Source: JAWXBK01 sp034439975
GTDB taxonomy: Bacteria; Pseudomonadota; Alphaproteobacteria; Dongiales; Dongiaceae
Direction: 5' to 3'
Assembly: GCA_034439975.1 (NCBI GenBank)
Contig: JAWXBK010000110.1
Location: 1-64,000, forward strand
DNA length: 64,000 nt
A model generated the notes under the pieces. That model made no database searches, had not been told where the DNA came from, and saw only the letters and a program-made list of their open reading frames with translations. A program made the translations under genes and the position numbers. Below, in pieces: positions 45,085 to 54,623 of this stretch. Position 1 is the first letter of the stretch, and each line of letters starts with the position of its first letter.

Positions 45085-46500
45085 ATGGAACATCCCGATC
45101 CATTCGTTTCCCGCGTACAGGCATTGCTCGGCGAGGCTGGCTGTCTCGCTACGCCGGAACTTATGGCTCGTTATCTCCGCGACTGGCGCGGCCTGTATGA
45201 AGGTAAAGCCCGCCTTGTCGCGCGACCGGGCTCGACAGAAGAAGTCGCGGCCCTGGTCCGGCTCTGTGCGGAAGAACGTATCGGCATTGTCCCGCAAGGT
45301 GGCAATACCGGGCTGGTCGGCGGTGCGACGCCATCGACGGGCGGAAGCGATATCGTGTTATCGCTCGAACGTCTGAACCGCATTCGATCGCTCGATCCGG
45401 CCGATTTCAGCATAACAGTCGATGCCGGCTGCATTCTTGCCGACGTACAGAACGCCGCTGCCGGCGTCGACCGGCTGTTTCCGCTAAGCCTCGGCGCCGA
45501 GGGAACCTGTCAGATCGGCGGCAACATCTCGACCAATGCGGGCGGGATCAATGTCGTGCGTTACGGCAACACCCGGGATCTCGTTCTGGGCCTTGAGATC
45601 GTGTTGCCCGACGGTTCGATCTGGGACGATCTTCGTCGCGTGCGCAAAGACAACACGGGCTATCCCTTGCGACAGCTCTTCATCGGTGCCGAAGGCACGC
45701 TGGGCATCATTACCGCGGCAGCATTGAAACTCTTTCCGGTTCCCCGGCAGCGGGCAACGGCCCTCGTCGCGGTTGCCAACGCACAATCCGCCTGCGACCT
45801 ATTCAGCTTCTTCGAGACGCGCCTCGGCGATTGCATCGCCAGCTTCGAGTACATGTCGGCGGCGGCGCTGCAACTCGCCATTGACCGGATTCCGGGCACC
45901 TTGTGGCCATTGGGTGCTGCTGTCACCGATTGCGTCTTGGTCGAATTGAGCTGGACGCTTGAGCAACCGCCCCTCACTGAATTGCTGGAGGCGACGCTCG
46001 CCAGCGGCATGGAAACCGGCGTCATGGTCGATGCCGTCCTCGCCGACAGCGAAGCCAAGAGACTGGCGCTCTGGCGCATAAGGGAGGGCGTTGTCGAAGC
46101 GCAGCGGGTGACCGGTGCAAGCATCAAGCACGATGTCTCCGTGCCGATTTCCGAGGTCGCCGCTTTTATAGCGCAGGCGAATGCCGCCGTATCGAAAATT
46201 CTGCCGGGCACGCGCATTCTGCCCTTCGGTCATCTCGGCGACGGGAACATTCACTACAATCTGATGCGGCCGCTTTCGATCGGGGATCCTGTGTTCCTGA
46301 GTAATGCCGAAATACTGATACGCGCCGTTCACGACATTGTCCGCGATTTCGGCGGATCGTTTAGCGCCGAACACGGGCTCGGACAATTGCGTCGCAGCGA
46401 AGCGGATCGATATAAGGCGTCGGCGGAACGCGACATGATGAAACGCATCAAGACTGTCTTCGACCCGCATGGTTTGATGAACCCCGGCAAGGTCCTATGA
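45085..46500 (+). CDS. FAD-linked oxidase, D-2-hydroxyglutarate dehydrogenase/GlcD type
   Basis: A 471-residue VAO-family flavoprotein. RIGIVPQGGNTGLVGGATPST and CQIGGNISTNAGGINVVRYGNTRDLVLGLEIVLPDG are the FAD-binding blocks; PFGHLGDGNIHYN and FSAEHGLG are the metal-site histidine segments of D2HGDH/D-lactate dehydrogenases; the end is HGLMNPGKVL. The likely reaction is oxidation of a D-2-hydroxy acid with electrons passed to quinone or ETF. It is followed by an acyl-CoA dehydrogenase with a four-base overlap. Confidence 0.9.
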   Translation: MEHPDPFVSRVQALLGEAGCLATPELMARYLRDWRGLYEGKARLVARPGSTEEVAALVRLCAEERIGIVPQGGNTGLVGGATPSTGGSDIVLSLERLNRIRSLDPADFSITVDAGCILADVQNAAAGVDRLFPLSLGAEGTCQIGGNISTNAGGINVVRYGNTRDLVLGLEIVLPDGSIWDDLRRVRKDNTGYPLRQLFIGAEGTLGIITAAALKLFPVPRQRATALVAVANAQSACDLFSFFETRLGDCIASFEYMSAAALQLAIDRIPGTLWPLGAAVTDCVLVELSWTLEQPPLTELLEATLASGMETGVMVDAVLADSEAKRLALWRIREGVVEAQRVTGASIKHDVSVPISEVAAFIAQANAAVSKILPGTRILPFGHLGDGNIHYNLMRPLSIGDPVFLSNAEILIRAVHDIVRDFGGSFSAEHGLGQLRRSEADRYKASAERDMMKRIKTVFDPHGLMNPGKVL

Positions 46501-48299
46501 GCAATTTGACGACAGGTACATACCGGGCACCGCTCGACGACATCCAGTATTCCTTACAAGCTTATGGATCGATCGGTTCATTGCGGCAGTTTCCGCGATT
46601 TGAAACAGCAACCCAGGACATTGTCGATGCCGTCCTGACAGAGGGCGCGCGGTTCGCCGAGCGCGTGTTCGCCCCGCTCGATCGGGTCGGCGATCTGCAT
46701 GGCTGCACGATCGCGGAGGCCGACGTCACGACGCCGCCGGGCTTCCGCGAAGCCTATCGCAGCTTCGTCGAGCAGGGCTGGCAGGGTGTGCCGTTCGACC
46801 CGGATCATGGCGGTCAGGGGTTGCCGTGGACTGTCGCCGCAGCGCTTCAGGAAATGTTGTATGCGGCGAACATGGCGCTGTCGTTGTGTCCATTGCTGAC
46901 GCAGGGCGCGATCGACCTGCTTGAAGCCCATGGCAGCAGCGCGCAGAAACGACGGTATCTCGGCAGGCTCGTCTCCGGTCAGTGGAGCGGGAGTATGAAC
47001 CTGACCGAACCGCAAGCCGGCAGCGATGTCGGCGCGCTGGCAACGCGAGCGTTCAGGGACGGGGATGGCTGGAGGATCGTCGGGCAGAAGATTTTCATTA
47101 CCTTCGGCGAGCATGATCTGACCGAGAATATCGTGCATCTGGTGCTCGCGCGCACGCCGGATGCGCCACCCGGTACGAAGGGCATCTCACTCTTTATCGT
47201 CCCGAAGTTCGTTGTCGACCCCGAAGGCAGACCCGGCGCGCGGAACGATCTTCGCTGCCTTTCGCTCGAACGAAAGCTCGGCATTCACGGCAGCCCGACC
47301 TGCGCCATGTCTTATGGCGATAACGGGGGCGCCGCCGCGGAACTTGTTGGCGAGGTCAATCAGGGCATGGCCCTGATGTTCACCATGATGAACAACGCAC
47401 GCCTTGCCGTGGCGATCCAGGGCCTCGCCTGCGGCGAACGTGCCTGGCAGACCGCGCGCGCTTACGCCGGCGAACGCCGACAGGGACGGATCGCGAGGAC
47501 GCCGGCTGGAAAATCCGCGGTCATCGCGAATCATCCGGATGTGCAGCGAATGCTGATGACAATGCGGGCGCTGATGGAAGGGATGCGGGCCCTGGTTTAC
47601 GCAACCGCCGCTGCCACGGATCGTGCGCGCCAGATGGAACCCGGCCAGCAGCGCGATCGCTGGCAGGCGCGCGCCGATCTGTTGACGCCCATCGCGAAAG
47701 CCTGGTGCACCGATCGCGGCTGCGAGATCGCCGACCTTGGCATTCAGGTTCATGGCGGAATGGGATACATCGAAGAGAGCGGTGCTGCGCAGATCTACCG
47801 GGATGCAAGGATTACGCCGATCTACGAAGGGACCAACGGCATCCAGGCCATCGATCTGCTCGGCCGCAAGCTGCTGCGCGATCAGGGCGCTGCTGTCTTC
47901 GCTCTCTGTAACGAGTTTCGCGAGGCGGTGCGGGGCAGCGGGAACAAATCCGTTGTCATACCGTTGCAGGCGTCGACCCTGGCCGCCCTCGACCGGCTGG
48001 ATCGCTGCTCGAGACATCTCATCGATGCCGCCAGCAAGAATCCAAACAACGCCCTGAGCGTTGCGACCCCGTATCTGCGATTGCTCGGCAACAGCATCGC
48101 CGCCGCGCTTCTGGTACAGGGCGTTTCGATGGCATCGCAGCGCGCCGGCATGGAGAATGACGCTGCGCGGCGCAATGCTATTGTCGCTTTCTTCTGCGCC
48201 AGCATTCTTCCCGAGACGGCAATGCTTGAAGCGCAGATTTTGGCGAACGATGCACTGGGTGCAACGGCAGCCATCGGACTTGAGCTGACAGAGCCATGA
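46497..48299 (+). CDS. Acyl-CoA dehydrogenase, long form (DmdC-like)
   Basis: A 600-residue acyl-CoA dehydrogenase. YRAPLDDIQYSL at the N-terminus and the extra C-terminal domain define the long type to which DmdC (methylmercaptopropionyl-CoA dehydrogenase) belongs. NLTEPQAGSDVGAL and YEGTNGIQAIDLLGRK give the FAD/substrate motifs, with the catalytic base region in the latter. The enzyme feeds electrons to ETF. Substrate is unknown. Overlaps both neighbours by four bases. Confidence 0.9.
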   Translation: MSNLTTGTYRAPLDDIQYSLQAYGSIGSLRQFPRFETATQDIVDAVLTEGARFAERVFAPLDRVGDLHGCTIAEADVTTPPGFREAYRSFVEQGWQGVPFDPDHGGQGLPWTVAAALQEMLYAANMALSLCPLLTQGAIDLLEAHGSSAQKRRYLGRLVSGQWSGSMNLTEPQAGSDVGALATRAFRDGDGWRIVGQKIFITFGEHDLTENIVHLVLARTPDAPPGTKGISLFIVPKFVVDPEGRPGARNDLRCLSLERKLGIHGSPTCAMSYGDNGGAAAELVGEVNQGMALMFTMMNNARLAVAIQGLACGERAWQTARAYAGERRQGRIARTPAGKSAVIANHPDVQRMLMTMRALMEGMRALVYATAAATDRARQMEPGQQRDRWQARADLLTPIAKAWCTDRGCEIADLGIQVHGGMGYIEESGAAQIYRDARITPIYEGTNGIQAIDLLGRKLLRDQGAAVFALCNEFREAVRGSGNKSVVIPLQASTLAALDRLDRCSRHLIDAASKNPNNALSVATPYLRLLGNSIAAALLVQGVSMASQRAGMENDAARRNAIVAFFCASILPETAMLEAQILANDALGATAAIGLELTEP

Positions 48300-49882
48300 A
48301 ACGTCGCAAGATACTCTTCATTTCTGCCGATCAATGGCGCGGCGAATGTCTCTCGGCGCTTGCGCACCCCTGTGTGCGTACCCCGAATCTCGATCGGCTG
48401 GCGGCGCGCGGCACTTTGTTCCGCAATCATTTTGCGCAATGCTCGCCATGTGGGCCCTCACGGACGAGCATGCTGACGGGCCTCTATTTGCTGAACCATC
48501 GCTCCGGGCGCAACGGAACGCCGCTCGATGCGCGCCACACGAATGTGGCAGTCGAGGCCCGCAAAGCCGGTTTCGATCCAGTCCTGTTCGGTTACACGGA
48601 TACGAGTGTCGATCCGCGTCAATACGATTGCGCCGATCCTATTCTCACGACCTATGAAGGGGTGATGCCGGGTTTTTCCGTCGGGCTACAGCTCGACGAC
48701 CGGATGGCGGCCTGGGTTCAGGATCTGAAGGCCAGAGGCTACGATCTGCCTGAGGGTCGACGCAGCGTGTACCGCGCCGCCCCTAACTTTCCCGGCGCAG
48801 AGAATCGCGGACATAGTTTCAGCCCGACGATCTTTTCGGCTGAGCATAGCGAGACAGCCTTCATGGCGAACGCAGCGCTCGACTACATGCGTGCGCATCG
48901 GAACGAAGACTGGTTCATGCATCTCGTCTTCCTGCGGCCGCATCCGCCCGTCATCGCGCCGGAACCCTACAATGCCATGTACGACCCCGCCGCAGTTCCC
49001 CTGCCAGTACGCGCGGCCTCGCCCGAACAAGAATCGGAGCAACACCCCTATTTGAAGTATCTACTGTTCCACCAGCGCGAGATCGGCTGGTACAGCGAAC
49101 ATTTCCCAAGCGATCTGCGCGAGATTGACGATCGCGAGGTCAGACAGCTTCGGGCGACGTATTACGGCATGATCAGCCAAGTGGACGACCAGATCGGTCG
49201 AATCCTCGACCACCTCGCCAGCACGGGCGAGGACAAGGATACACTCATCCTTTTCACCTGCGATCATGGCGAAATGCTGGGCGACCATTGGATGTGGGGC
49301 AAGGAAGGTTACTTCAATCGCGCCTATCACATCCCGCTGATTGTCGTCGATCCAACCGCGACCGCCGAAGGCGGACGAGGCAGGATCGTGTCGCTGCACA
49401 CCGAAGCGATTGACATCATGCCGACAATCCTGGACTGGCTGGGCTTGCCGACGCCCACCAACTGCGATGGGCGATCGCTCGCGCCACTTTTGGCCGGCGA
49501 GACGCCAACGGATTGGCGGCGAGAAGCGCATTGGGAATATGATTTTCGGGACGTCGCAAAACAGGGACCGGAGAAGGCACTCGGCCTATCGAGCGACGAC
49601 TGCACTCTCGCGGCGATGAAAGACGACCGATTCAAGTATGTGCATTTCGCCGCATTGCCGCCGCTTCTGTTCGATCTGACGAAAGATCCGGGTGAATTGC
49701 GAAATGTCGCGAACGATACGGACTATCAGGCGGTCAGGCTGGACATGGCCGAGCGGATGCTGTCATGGCGCCTGCGTCACGCCGAACGCACATTGGCGAA
49801 TACGATGCTGACCGCGAGCGGCCCCATCGAGCGAAACGAATCCCGATACGACGTCATGCATCGCCGGTCGCTGTCGCCGTAA
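48296..49882 (+). CDS. Phosphonate monoester hydrolase/sulfatase-like enzyme
   Basis: A 528-residue alkaline phosphatase superfamily hydrolase. CSPCGPSRTSM contains the CxPSR formylglycine signature with C52 as the residue converted to formylglycine. D12 (ADQW) and the DHGEMLGDHWMWGKE segment provide metal ligands. The layout is that of bacterial phosphonate monoester hydrolases and arylsulfatases; activity depends on an activating enzyme not seen in the window. Its 3' end overlaps the 3' end of the hydantoinase-like gene. Confidence 0.87.
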   Translation: MKRRKILFISADQWRGECLSALAHPCVRTPNLDRLAARGTLFRNHFAQCSPCGPSRTSMLTGLYLLNHRSGRNGTPLDARHTNVAVEARKAGFDPVLFGYTDTSVDPRQYDCADPILTTYEGVMPGFSVGLQLDDRMAAWVQDLKARGYDLPEGRRSVYRAAPNFPGAENRGHSFSPTIFSAEHSETAFMANAALDYMRAHRNEDWFMHLVFLRPHPPVIAPEPYNAMYDPAAVPLPVRAASPEQESEQHPYLKYLLFHQREIGWYSEHFPSDLREIDDREVRQLRATYYGMISQVDDQIGRILDHLASTGEDKDTLILFTCDHGEMLGDHWMWGKEGYFNRAYHIPLIVVDPTATAEGGRGRIVSLHTEAIDIMPTILDWLGLPTPTNCDGRSLAPLLAGETPTDWRREAHWEYDFRDVAKQGPEKALGLSSDDCTLAAMKDDRFKYVHFAALPPLLFDLTKDPGELRNVANDTDYQAVRLDMAERMLSWRLRHAERTLANTMLTASGPIERNESRYDVMHRRSLSP

Positions 49883-51830
49883 CAATGGCATCGATGAACA
49901 GCTCACCGCCGCTGCCATCGGTAATCGTCCGGTTCTGAACCTCGACCTTGACTTCAGGTGCGACGGAGCCCGCCCGCGATGCGCGTTCTTGCGCCTGTTC
50001 CGATGCAGTTTCCTGCGCAAAGCTGATGGCGTCGCTGAGGTTTCTGAAGTCGCGAACGCCGGTCGCGAGATGCAGTCGAAACAGCCCCTGCGATGGCGAG
50101 GTGATCAGAAGCTGCACCTTCTGGCGGATACTGGCAACCGCTGCACCGATCGCATTGGCGACATCGGCGCCTTTGGGCAGAATGAGCTCCGCATCGAGGC
50201 GGCGCGCAACATCCGGATAGTAGGTAGCCGCTGGCGCGCCGACGGCAACCAGCGCCTGGCGCAGTTTCAGGTCGACATTGAGCATGTGATGGGCATTTGA
50301 ACGTTCTGCGCCGAGCGCTTGTCGGACCAACAGTGCACCGCCCTCACCCCAGGCCGTCCGTCGCAGTCCAAACTGCTCTGCAAACAAGGTTTCGACGATG
50401 ACCTCAGCGGACTGATAGACCACGCGATCGTAGACACGTTGCGCGAGCAACACCGGATCTTCGGTCCGCAGGTTGCCGCCGCGAACCGCCAACACAAAGC
50501 CGGCAACCGCCGCATCGCGCGACCATGAATCGTGGAGGCCTAATACATGGGCCGCATCGCTGGGCGTAATGCCGGCGGCGCCGACCAGGCCGCGCGCGAT
50601 GAGACGGTCGATCGCGGCAGGATCGGCGGGGCTTTGGATGATTTCCGCCATAGAGGTCGGGGAAACGGGCAACCGATCGAGAATGCGGCGTCCGATCCGG
50701 CTCACCTGTTGCAGGGAAGCGGGATTGATGTCCCGGCGCCAGATGAAGCGCCCTTCATAGGGCATGGCGTCAGACGACCCGGCCGCGCGCAGGAGCGACG
50801 TCGCAACATGCGGATCTTTGGTTGCGAGAAGCGATAGCGGCATCACGCGACGCGGCCCCAAAGTCAGCGCACCGTCTTCAAAGAACACGGCCTCGCTGTC
50901 TCCGCCCAGCCCGTAGCTATGGACGGCAATCGCTTCGGTCATCGTTCGCCAGCCGCCAACGGTTGCGCCATTGGGATCGACCGCCGGCAACCCTTCGCGC
51001 AGCAGTGCGATGTCCGTGGTAGTGCCACCGATGTCGGCGATCACGGCATCGCGGCGGCCCGATAAATAATAGGCGCCGATGGCACTGGCCGCGGGCCCAG
51101 AGAGGATGGTCTCGACCGGGCGCTCCATGGCCAGCTCCGCCGACATCATCGAGCCGTCGCCGCGAACGATCATCAACGGCGCGTTGACGCCCCGCGCATC
51201 GAGGATCGAACGGACGGCCTGGATCAGACGTGCGATGCGCGAAATGAGGCGGGCGTTCAGCAGCGTCGTCAAAGCGCGGCGCGGTGCATCGAGCTTCGAG
51301 GTCAGCTCGTGGCCGCATGTAACGGGATGATGGGAGAGCTCGCGGATGATGGCGCGCGCACGATGCTCATGCGTGGGATTGCGAACGGAAAAGTAACTGG
51401 ATACGGCAAACGCTTCGACGGATGGCGCATGTTCCCGCACCGCAGCGCGGAGCGCCTGTTCATCCAACGGCGCCTGCTCGTCACCCGACGGGCTATGGCC
51501 ACCGCCGATCATGACGACCGGGCTACCCGCTGCCGCCTCGCTCAATCCTGCACGACCCATCGCTGCGCTGTCGTATCCGATCAGAACAAGGCAGGCAGGC
51601 GCACTGACGCCTTCGACCAGCGCGTTTGTAGCCAGCGTCGTCGACAACGCGACGAGATCGACCGCGAGGCCGGTTTCCGGGGCAATACGATCGATCGCGG
51701 CCCCGATCCCCTGGGCAAGATCGTCGTGGGTCGTCAGCGCCTTTGCAGAGCTGAGAACGCCGCGCTGTCGATCGAGCAAGACGGCATCGGTGTATGTCCC
51801 GCCGGTATCGAGGCCCAGTAAAACCGTCAA
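49854..51830 (-). CDS. Hydantoinase A/oxoprolinase family protein
   Basis: A 658-residue ATP-dependent amidohydrolase of the HyuA type. LLGLDTGGTYTDAVLLD and AVIADIGGTTTDIALL are its two ASKHA nucleotide-binding motifs; VRGDGSMMSAELAMERPVETILSGPAAS is a family block. The start is TTG, supported by GAGG six bases upstream. No HyuB partner is seen. 29 bases of its 3' end overlap the opposing gene. Confidence 0.87.
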   Translation of the reverse strand: MTVLLGLDTGGTYTDAVLLDRQRGVLSSAKALTTHDDLAQGIGAAIDRIAPETGLAVDLVALSTTLATNALVEGVSAPACLVLIGYDSAAMGRAGLSEAAAGSPVVMIGGGHSPSGDEQAPLDEQALRAAVREHAPSVEAFAVSSYFSVRNPTHEHRARAIIRELSHHPVTCGHELTSKLDAPRRALTTLLNARLISRIARLIQAVRSILDARGVNAPLMIVRGDGSMMSAELAMERPVETILSGPAASAIGAYYLSGRRDAVIADIGGTTTDIALLREGLPAVDPNGATVGGWRTMTEAIAVHSYGLGGDSEAVFFEDGALTLGPRRVMPLSLLATKDPHVATSLLRAAGSSDAMPYEGRFIWRRDINPASLQQVSRIGRRILDRLPVSPTSMAEIIQSPADPAAIDRLIARGLVGAAGITPSDAAHVLGLHDSWSRDAAVAGFVLAVRGGNLRTEDPVLLAQRVYDRVVYQSAEVIVETLFAEQFGLRRTAWGEGGALLVRQALGAERSNAHHMLNVDLKLRQALVAVGAPAATYYPDVARRLDAELILPKGADVANAIGAAVASIRQKVQLLITSPSQGLFRLHLATGVRDFRNLSDAISFAQETASEQAQERASRAGSVAPEVKVEVQNRTITDGSGGELFIDAIVTATATGDA

Positions 51831-52120
51831 TGTAAGCCTCGTGTTCCTGCGGCTATCTCGGCGATGAGCATAACGACGATGCGAAACAGTCGATATCCAT
51901 AGTCAGCAGCCGCGGTTCCAAAAGATGCACAGCGTCTCTATAGTCGCCTTCGCCATTCAGGCAGGCGACGTGGCAGCGCGTGTTCCGGGTGATGCGGTCG
52001 CTGTAATCTGGTCGGCGACACCTCAACGGGCGCGCCCCCTGCCCGTCGACCCGGGCAGAAACTAGGCGGATCGGCAGCGATGGACAAGAAGCGCGATGCG
52101 GCGGGGTGTAACCTTATCCG
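51831..52120. other. 290-base intergenic gap
   Basis: Divergent region between hydantoinase-like and DUF1491 genes. GC-rich, with no gene-like frame that has a start site or family motif, no tRNA and no clear promoter or terminator. Confidence 0.5.
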
Positions 52121-52474
52121 ATGAGTGACAGGCTCGACACGCATTACTGGCTTACTGCGTACCTGCGCCGCTGTTCGATCGAAGGCATTCCTGCTCATGT
52201 CCGGTATAGCGGCGATCGCTCGCGGGGTAGCGTCATCCTGAAAATCGCCCATGTACCTACGGATACCTGCCGACTTCTGGTCGAAGTGATCGATCCCGGC
52301 GGGCAGCAAGCATGGATGATCGCAGGCACGGATCGTTGTACCCACGCCGAAGCGGATGCGTATATCGAGCGCGCCCGACATCGGGATCCGGATATCTGGA
52401 TTCTGGAGGTCGAAGACCGGCTTGAAAATCATCCCCTGGACGGCCGCCTGATCACAGTGGGTGCCGCGCGTTGA
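52121..52474 (+). CDS. DUF1491 family protein
   Basis: A 117-residue alphaproteobacterial protein of unknown function. The WLTAYLRRCSIEGIPAHV and GSVILKI segments, and the DPDIWILEVEDR ending, are the DUF1491 pattern. No signal peptide or membrane span. It ends 36 bases before the 3' end of the opposing tRNA-Phe. Confidence 0.82.
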   Translation: MSDRLDTHYWLTAYLRRCSIEGIPAHVRYSGDRSRGSVILKIAHVPTDTCRLLVEVIDPGGQQAWMIAGTDRCTHAEADAYIERARHRDPDIWILEVEDRLENHPLDGRLITVGAAR

Positions 52475-52510
52475 GCGAGGTACAGCAGCGCCCACATGTT
52501 CGGGAGGCGG

Positions 52511-52586
52511 TGGTGCCCAGGGCCGGAATCGAACCAGCGACACGCGGATTTTCAATCCGCTGCTCTACCAACTGAGCTACCTGGGC
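52511..52586 (-). tRNA. tRNA-Phe (anticodon GAA)
   Basis: 76 bases with encoded CCA. Acceptor GCCCAGG pairs with CCTGGGC; D-stem GCTC/GAGC; anticodon stem GCGGA/TCCGC around TTGAAAA (GAA); T-stem GCTGG/CCGGC around TTCGATT. Confidence 0.98.
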
Positions 52587-52605
52587 GCCGTATGAACCGG
52601 CCGGC

Positions 52606-52634
52606 TTATAGTGAAATCCCCCTACATTGTCCAG
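52606..52634 (-). promoter_or_regulatory. Promoter of tRNA-Phe
   Basis: On the minus strand CTGGAC, 17 bases, CTATAA: both boxes match the alphaproteobacterial consensus at five of six bases. It lies after the yacG stop. Confidence 0.75.
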
Positions 52635-52650
52635 CAATCGGCAGGCTCTT

Positions 52651-52881
52651 TTAACGGTCTCCCTCGTCGCCATCGTCGCCCGTGTCTTCCGAACCCTCGG
52701 CGGGCTCCTGTGTCGGAATGCGGTACTGATTGGTCAGCCATCGGCCGAGATCGATATCCGCGCATTTCGAGGTGCAGAACGGACGAAATCGCGCGACGGC
52801 GAGTTCGCCACAGATCGGGCAACCCTTGCCGCTGCGGCCGGCGCGCGCGGTCTTCCGAGCGGGTTTGGCGGAAGCGCTCAT
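52651..52881 (-). CDS. yacG: DNA gyrase inhibitor YacG
   Basis: A 76-residue zinc protein. CPICGE and PFCTSKCADIDLGRWL give the Cys4 zinc site and the family's conserved LGRWL block; the C-terminus is acidic. YacG binds and inhibits gyrase. Its ATG overlaps the RNase stop by four bases. Confidence 0.93.
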   Translation of the reverse strand: MSASAKPARKTARAGRSGKGCPICGELAVARFRPFCTSKCADIDLGRWLTNQYRIPTQEPAEGSEDTGDDGDEGDR

Positions 52882-54005
52882 AGCCCCCCGGTTAGCGCGT
52901 CCAACCCTTCGACTTCAAGCCCCCGCGCTCGCGCGCGGTCGATCGAAAATGCGTCGTAAAGGTCCGGGCCGAGATGACGTCGCCCGATTTCGACCAATCC
53001 CAGAGGCGACATCCCGCCCACCCACGGTTCGGCCGGATCGATTGCCATTGCCGCCTGGAGATTGCCCGCAATCGTGCGCCGGCGGCCCGATGCACGCATA
53101 CCCATGAAATCGATCACGATGTTGCCTGAGAGATTAAGAAGCCGAATGAGTCGCACGATCTCGGGGACGGCGGCCTCATTGATCTGATAGGCGAGCCGTT
53201 CCTCGCCCGAGGAATGCATGCGAGCCCCGGCATTGATATCGATCGCGGTCAGCGTTTCGCCCGGTTCAACCAACAGCGCGCCACCCCCGGTGAGATGTTG
53301 CTCCGGCTCCAGTGCATCCCGCAGGGCGTCCACGATATCCGTCCGGCGAAACCGCCAGTCGCGTTCGGGCTCAAAATCGACCTGTATCGGTGAAGCGACA
53401 GGTCCGGACGAACTTCGCTCGCTCCAGCGTTCCGCCATCGTGCGACTATCGCAACGCATGGTCGACGACGCGGCTTCGGGAAATCGCATCAACAAATCGG
53501 TGAGGCAATCATGCTGCCTCAGCAAAAGCTTCGGCGCCGCCGCAGCATCGGCCGCCGCGATCAAGGCGCCCACTCGCGCCGCCAGTAGCGTCCTCTCGTC
53601 TGCCCCCGATACATCTGCGGGGCCAGCCAGATCTGGCTCGGTTCGTCCGACTCCATCCACCCAGAAGATGTCGACGCCGGATGTTCCATCTTGCAACCGG
53701 ATCCGGTCGGAAACTTTAGCCATCTTGCTGCCGCGTCCACCGCGACGCACCTGGACCAGTAACCGCGCGCCGATCGTCGGAAGGCGCCGGTCCCGCGGCA
53801 GATCGAGCAATGCCGACTCATCTCCAGCGAGCATCACCGTGGCGAAACCGGTTGCCTTGTTGATGTGGCGAAGGACCGCCGCATGGACGTCGCCAAAGCG
53901 AGCCACCGTCCCCGTCGGTTCGACTGAGTAACCGACAAGCTTCCCGTGATCGAGGAACGCGGCCCAGTGGCGCGGCGTCATGACGCTGCAATAAACCGCG
54001 AGCAT
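52878..54005 (-). CDS. rng: Ribonuclease E/G family protein, short form
   Basis: A 375-residue protein of the RNase E/G family. The catalytic domain is represented by LLVEPGETLTAIDINAGAR and GNIVIDFMGMRASGRRR, whose aspartates correspond to the metal-binding pair of RNase E. It is shorter than RNase G (about 490) and has no arginine-rich scaffold of RNase E. The N-terminal part is divergent where the S1 region lies. Activity is likely but the domain is reduced. Operon infA-maf-rng-yacG. Confidence 0.83.
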   Translation of the reverse strand: MLAVYCSVMTPRHWAAFLDHGKLVGYSVEPTGTVARFGDVHAAVLRHINKATGFATVMLAGDESALLDLPRDRRLPTIGARLLVQVRRGGRGSKMAKVSDRIRLQDGTSGVDIFWVDGVGRTEPDLAGPADVSGADERTLLAARVGALIAAADAAAAPKLLLRQHDCLTDLLMRFPEAASSTMRCDSRTMAERWSERSSSGPVASPIQVDFEPERDWRFRRTDIVDALRDALEPEQHLTGGGALLVEPGETLTAIDINAGARMHSSGEERLAYQINEAAVPEIVRLIRLLNLSGNIVIDFMGMRASGRRRTIAGNLQAAMAIDPAEPWVGGMSPLGLVEIGRRHLGPDLYDAFSIDRARARGLEVEGLDALTGGL

Positions 54006-54607
54006 CAGCGCCCGAGAATTGGCCAGCTCAGTCCGCCGAGCAGTGCCGCCGTCTCGAAGAGCGGCAGTCCCACAACATTGGAGTATGAGCCGTTGATCCG
54101 CCGAACGAACATCTCCGCTGCGCCCTGGATCGCATAGGATCCCGCCTTGCCTTGCCACTCGCCGGAATCGATATAGGCGGAAATCTCAGCCTCCTGCAGC
54201 TGCTTGAAGCTTACCGCCGTCGTTGCGATACGCAATCCGGACCGGCCGTCCGGGGCAGTGCAGGCGACCGCGGTAATGACGCGATGGCGTCGACCGGACA
54301 GGAGGGCAAGGTGGCGTCGCGCCATCGCCTCGTCGTCGGGTTTTCCCAATATCCGGCGCCCCAGTGCCACCACTGTATCGGCGGCGAGCACAAATGAATC
54401 GGGAAACCGCGGCTTGATGCTGGTGAGTTTTTCCAGGGCCAGCCGACGCGCCATCGCCGGCGGCAACTCGCCTTTGGCCGGTATCTCTTCGAGATCGGCG
54501 CCGATGATCTCGTCGGGCACAATTCCGATCCGACGCAGCAATTCGGCGCGACGCGGCGATTGCGAGGCCAGAACGAAGTGCCGGCGGTTCGTGGCGGCCT
54601 CCGTCAT
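54005..54607 (-). CDS. maf: Maf-like nucleoside triphosphate pyrophosphatase
   Basis: A 200-residue Maf protein with FVLASQSPRRAELLRRIGI at the start and the AADTVVALGRRILGKPDDEAMAR motif. Maf enzymes hydrolyse non-canonical or canonical NTPs. It overlaps the RNase start by one base (TGATG). Confidence 0.93.
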   Translation of the reverse strand: MTEAATNRRHFVLASQSPRRAELLRRIGIVPDEIIGADLEEIPAKGELPPAMARRLALEKLTSIKPRFPDSFVLAADTVVALGRRILGKPDDEAMARRHLALLSGRRHRVITAVACTAPDGRSGLRIATTAVSFKQLQEAEISAYIDSGEWQGKAGSYAIQGAAEMFVRRINGSYSNVVGLPLFETAALLGGLSWPILGR

Positions 54608-54623
54608 CGGATTCCTGAGGATG

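Noticed and set aside
51938..52555. 205-residue minus-strand frame
   Set aside because: It covers the DUF1491 gene and the tRNA-Phe 3' end in antisense, so it cannot be a real coding sequence.
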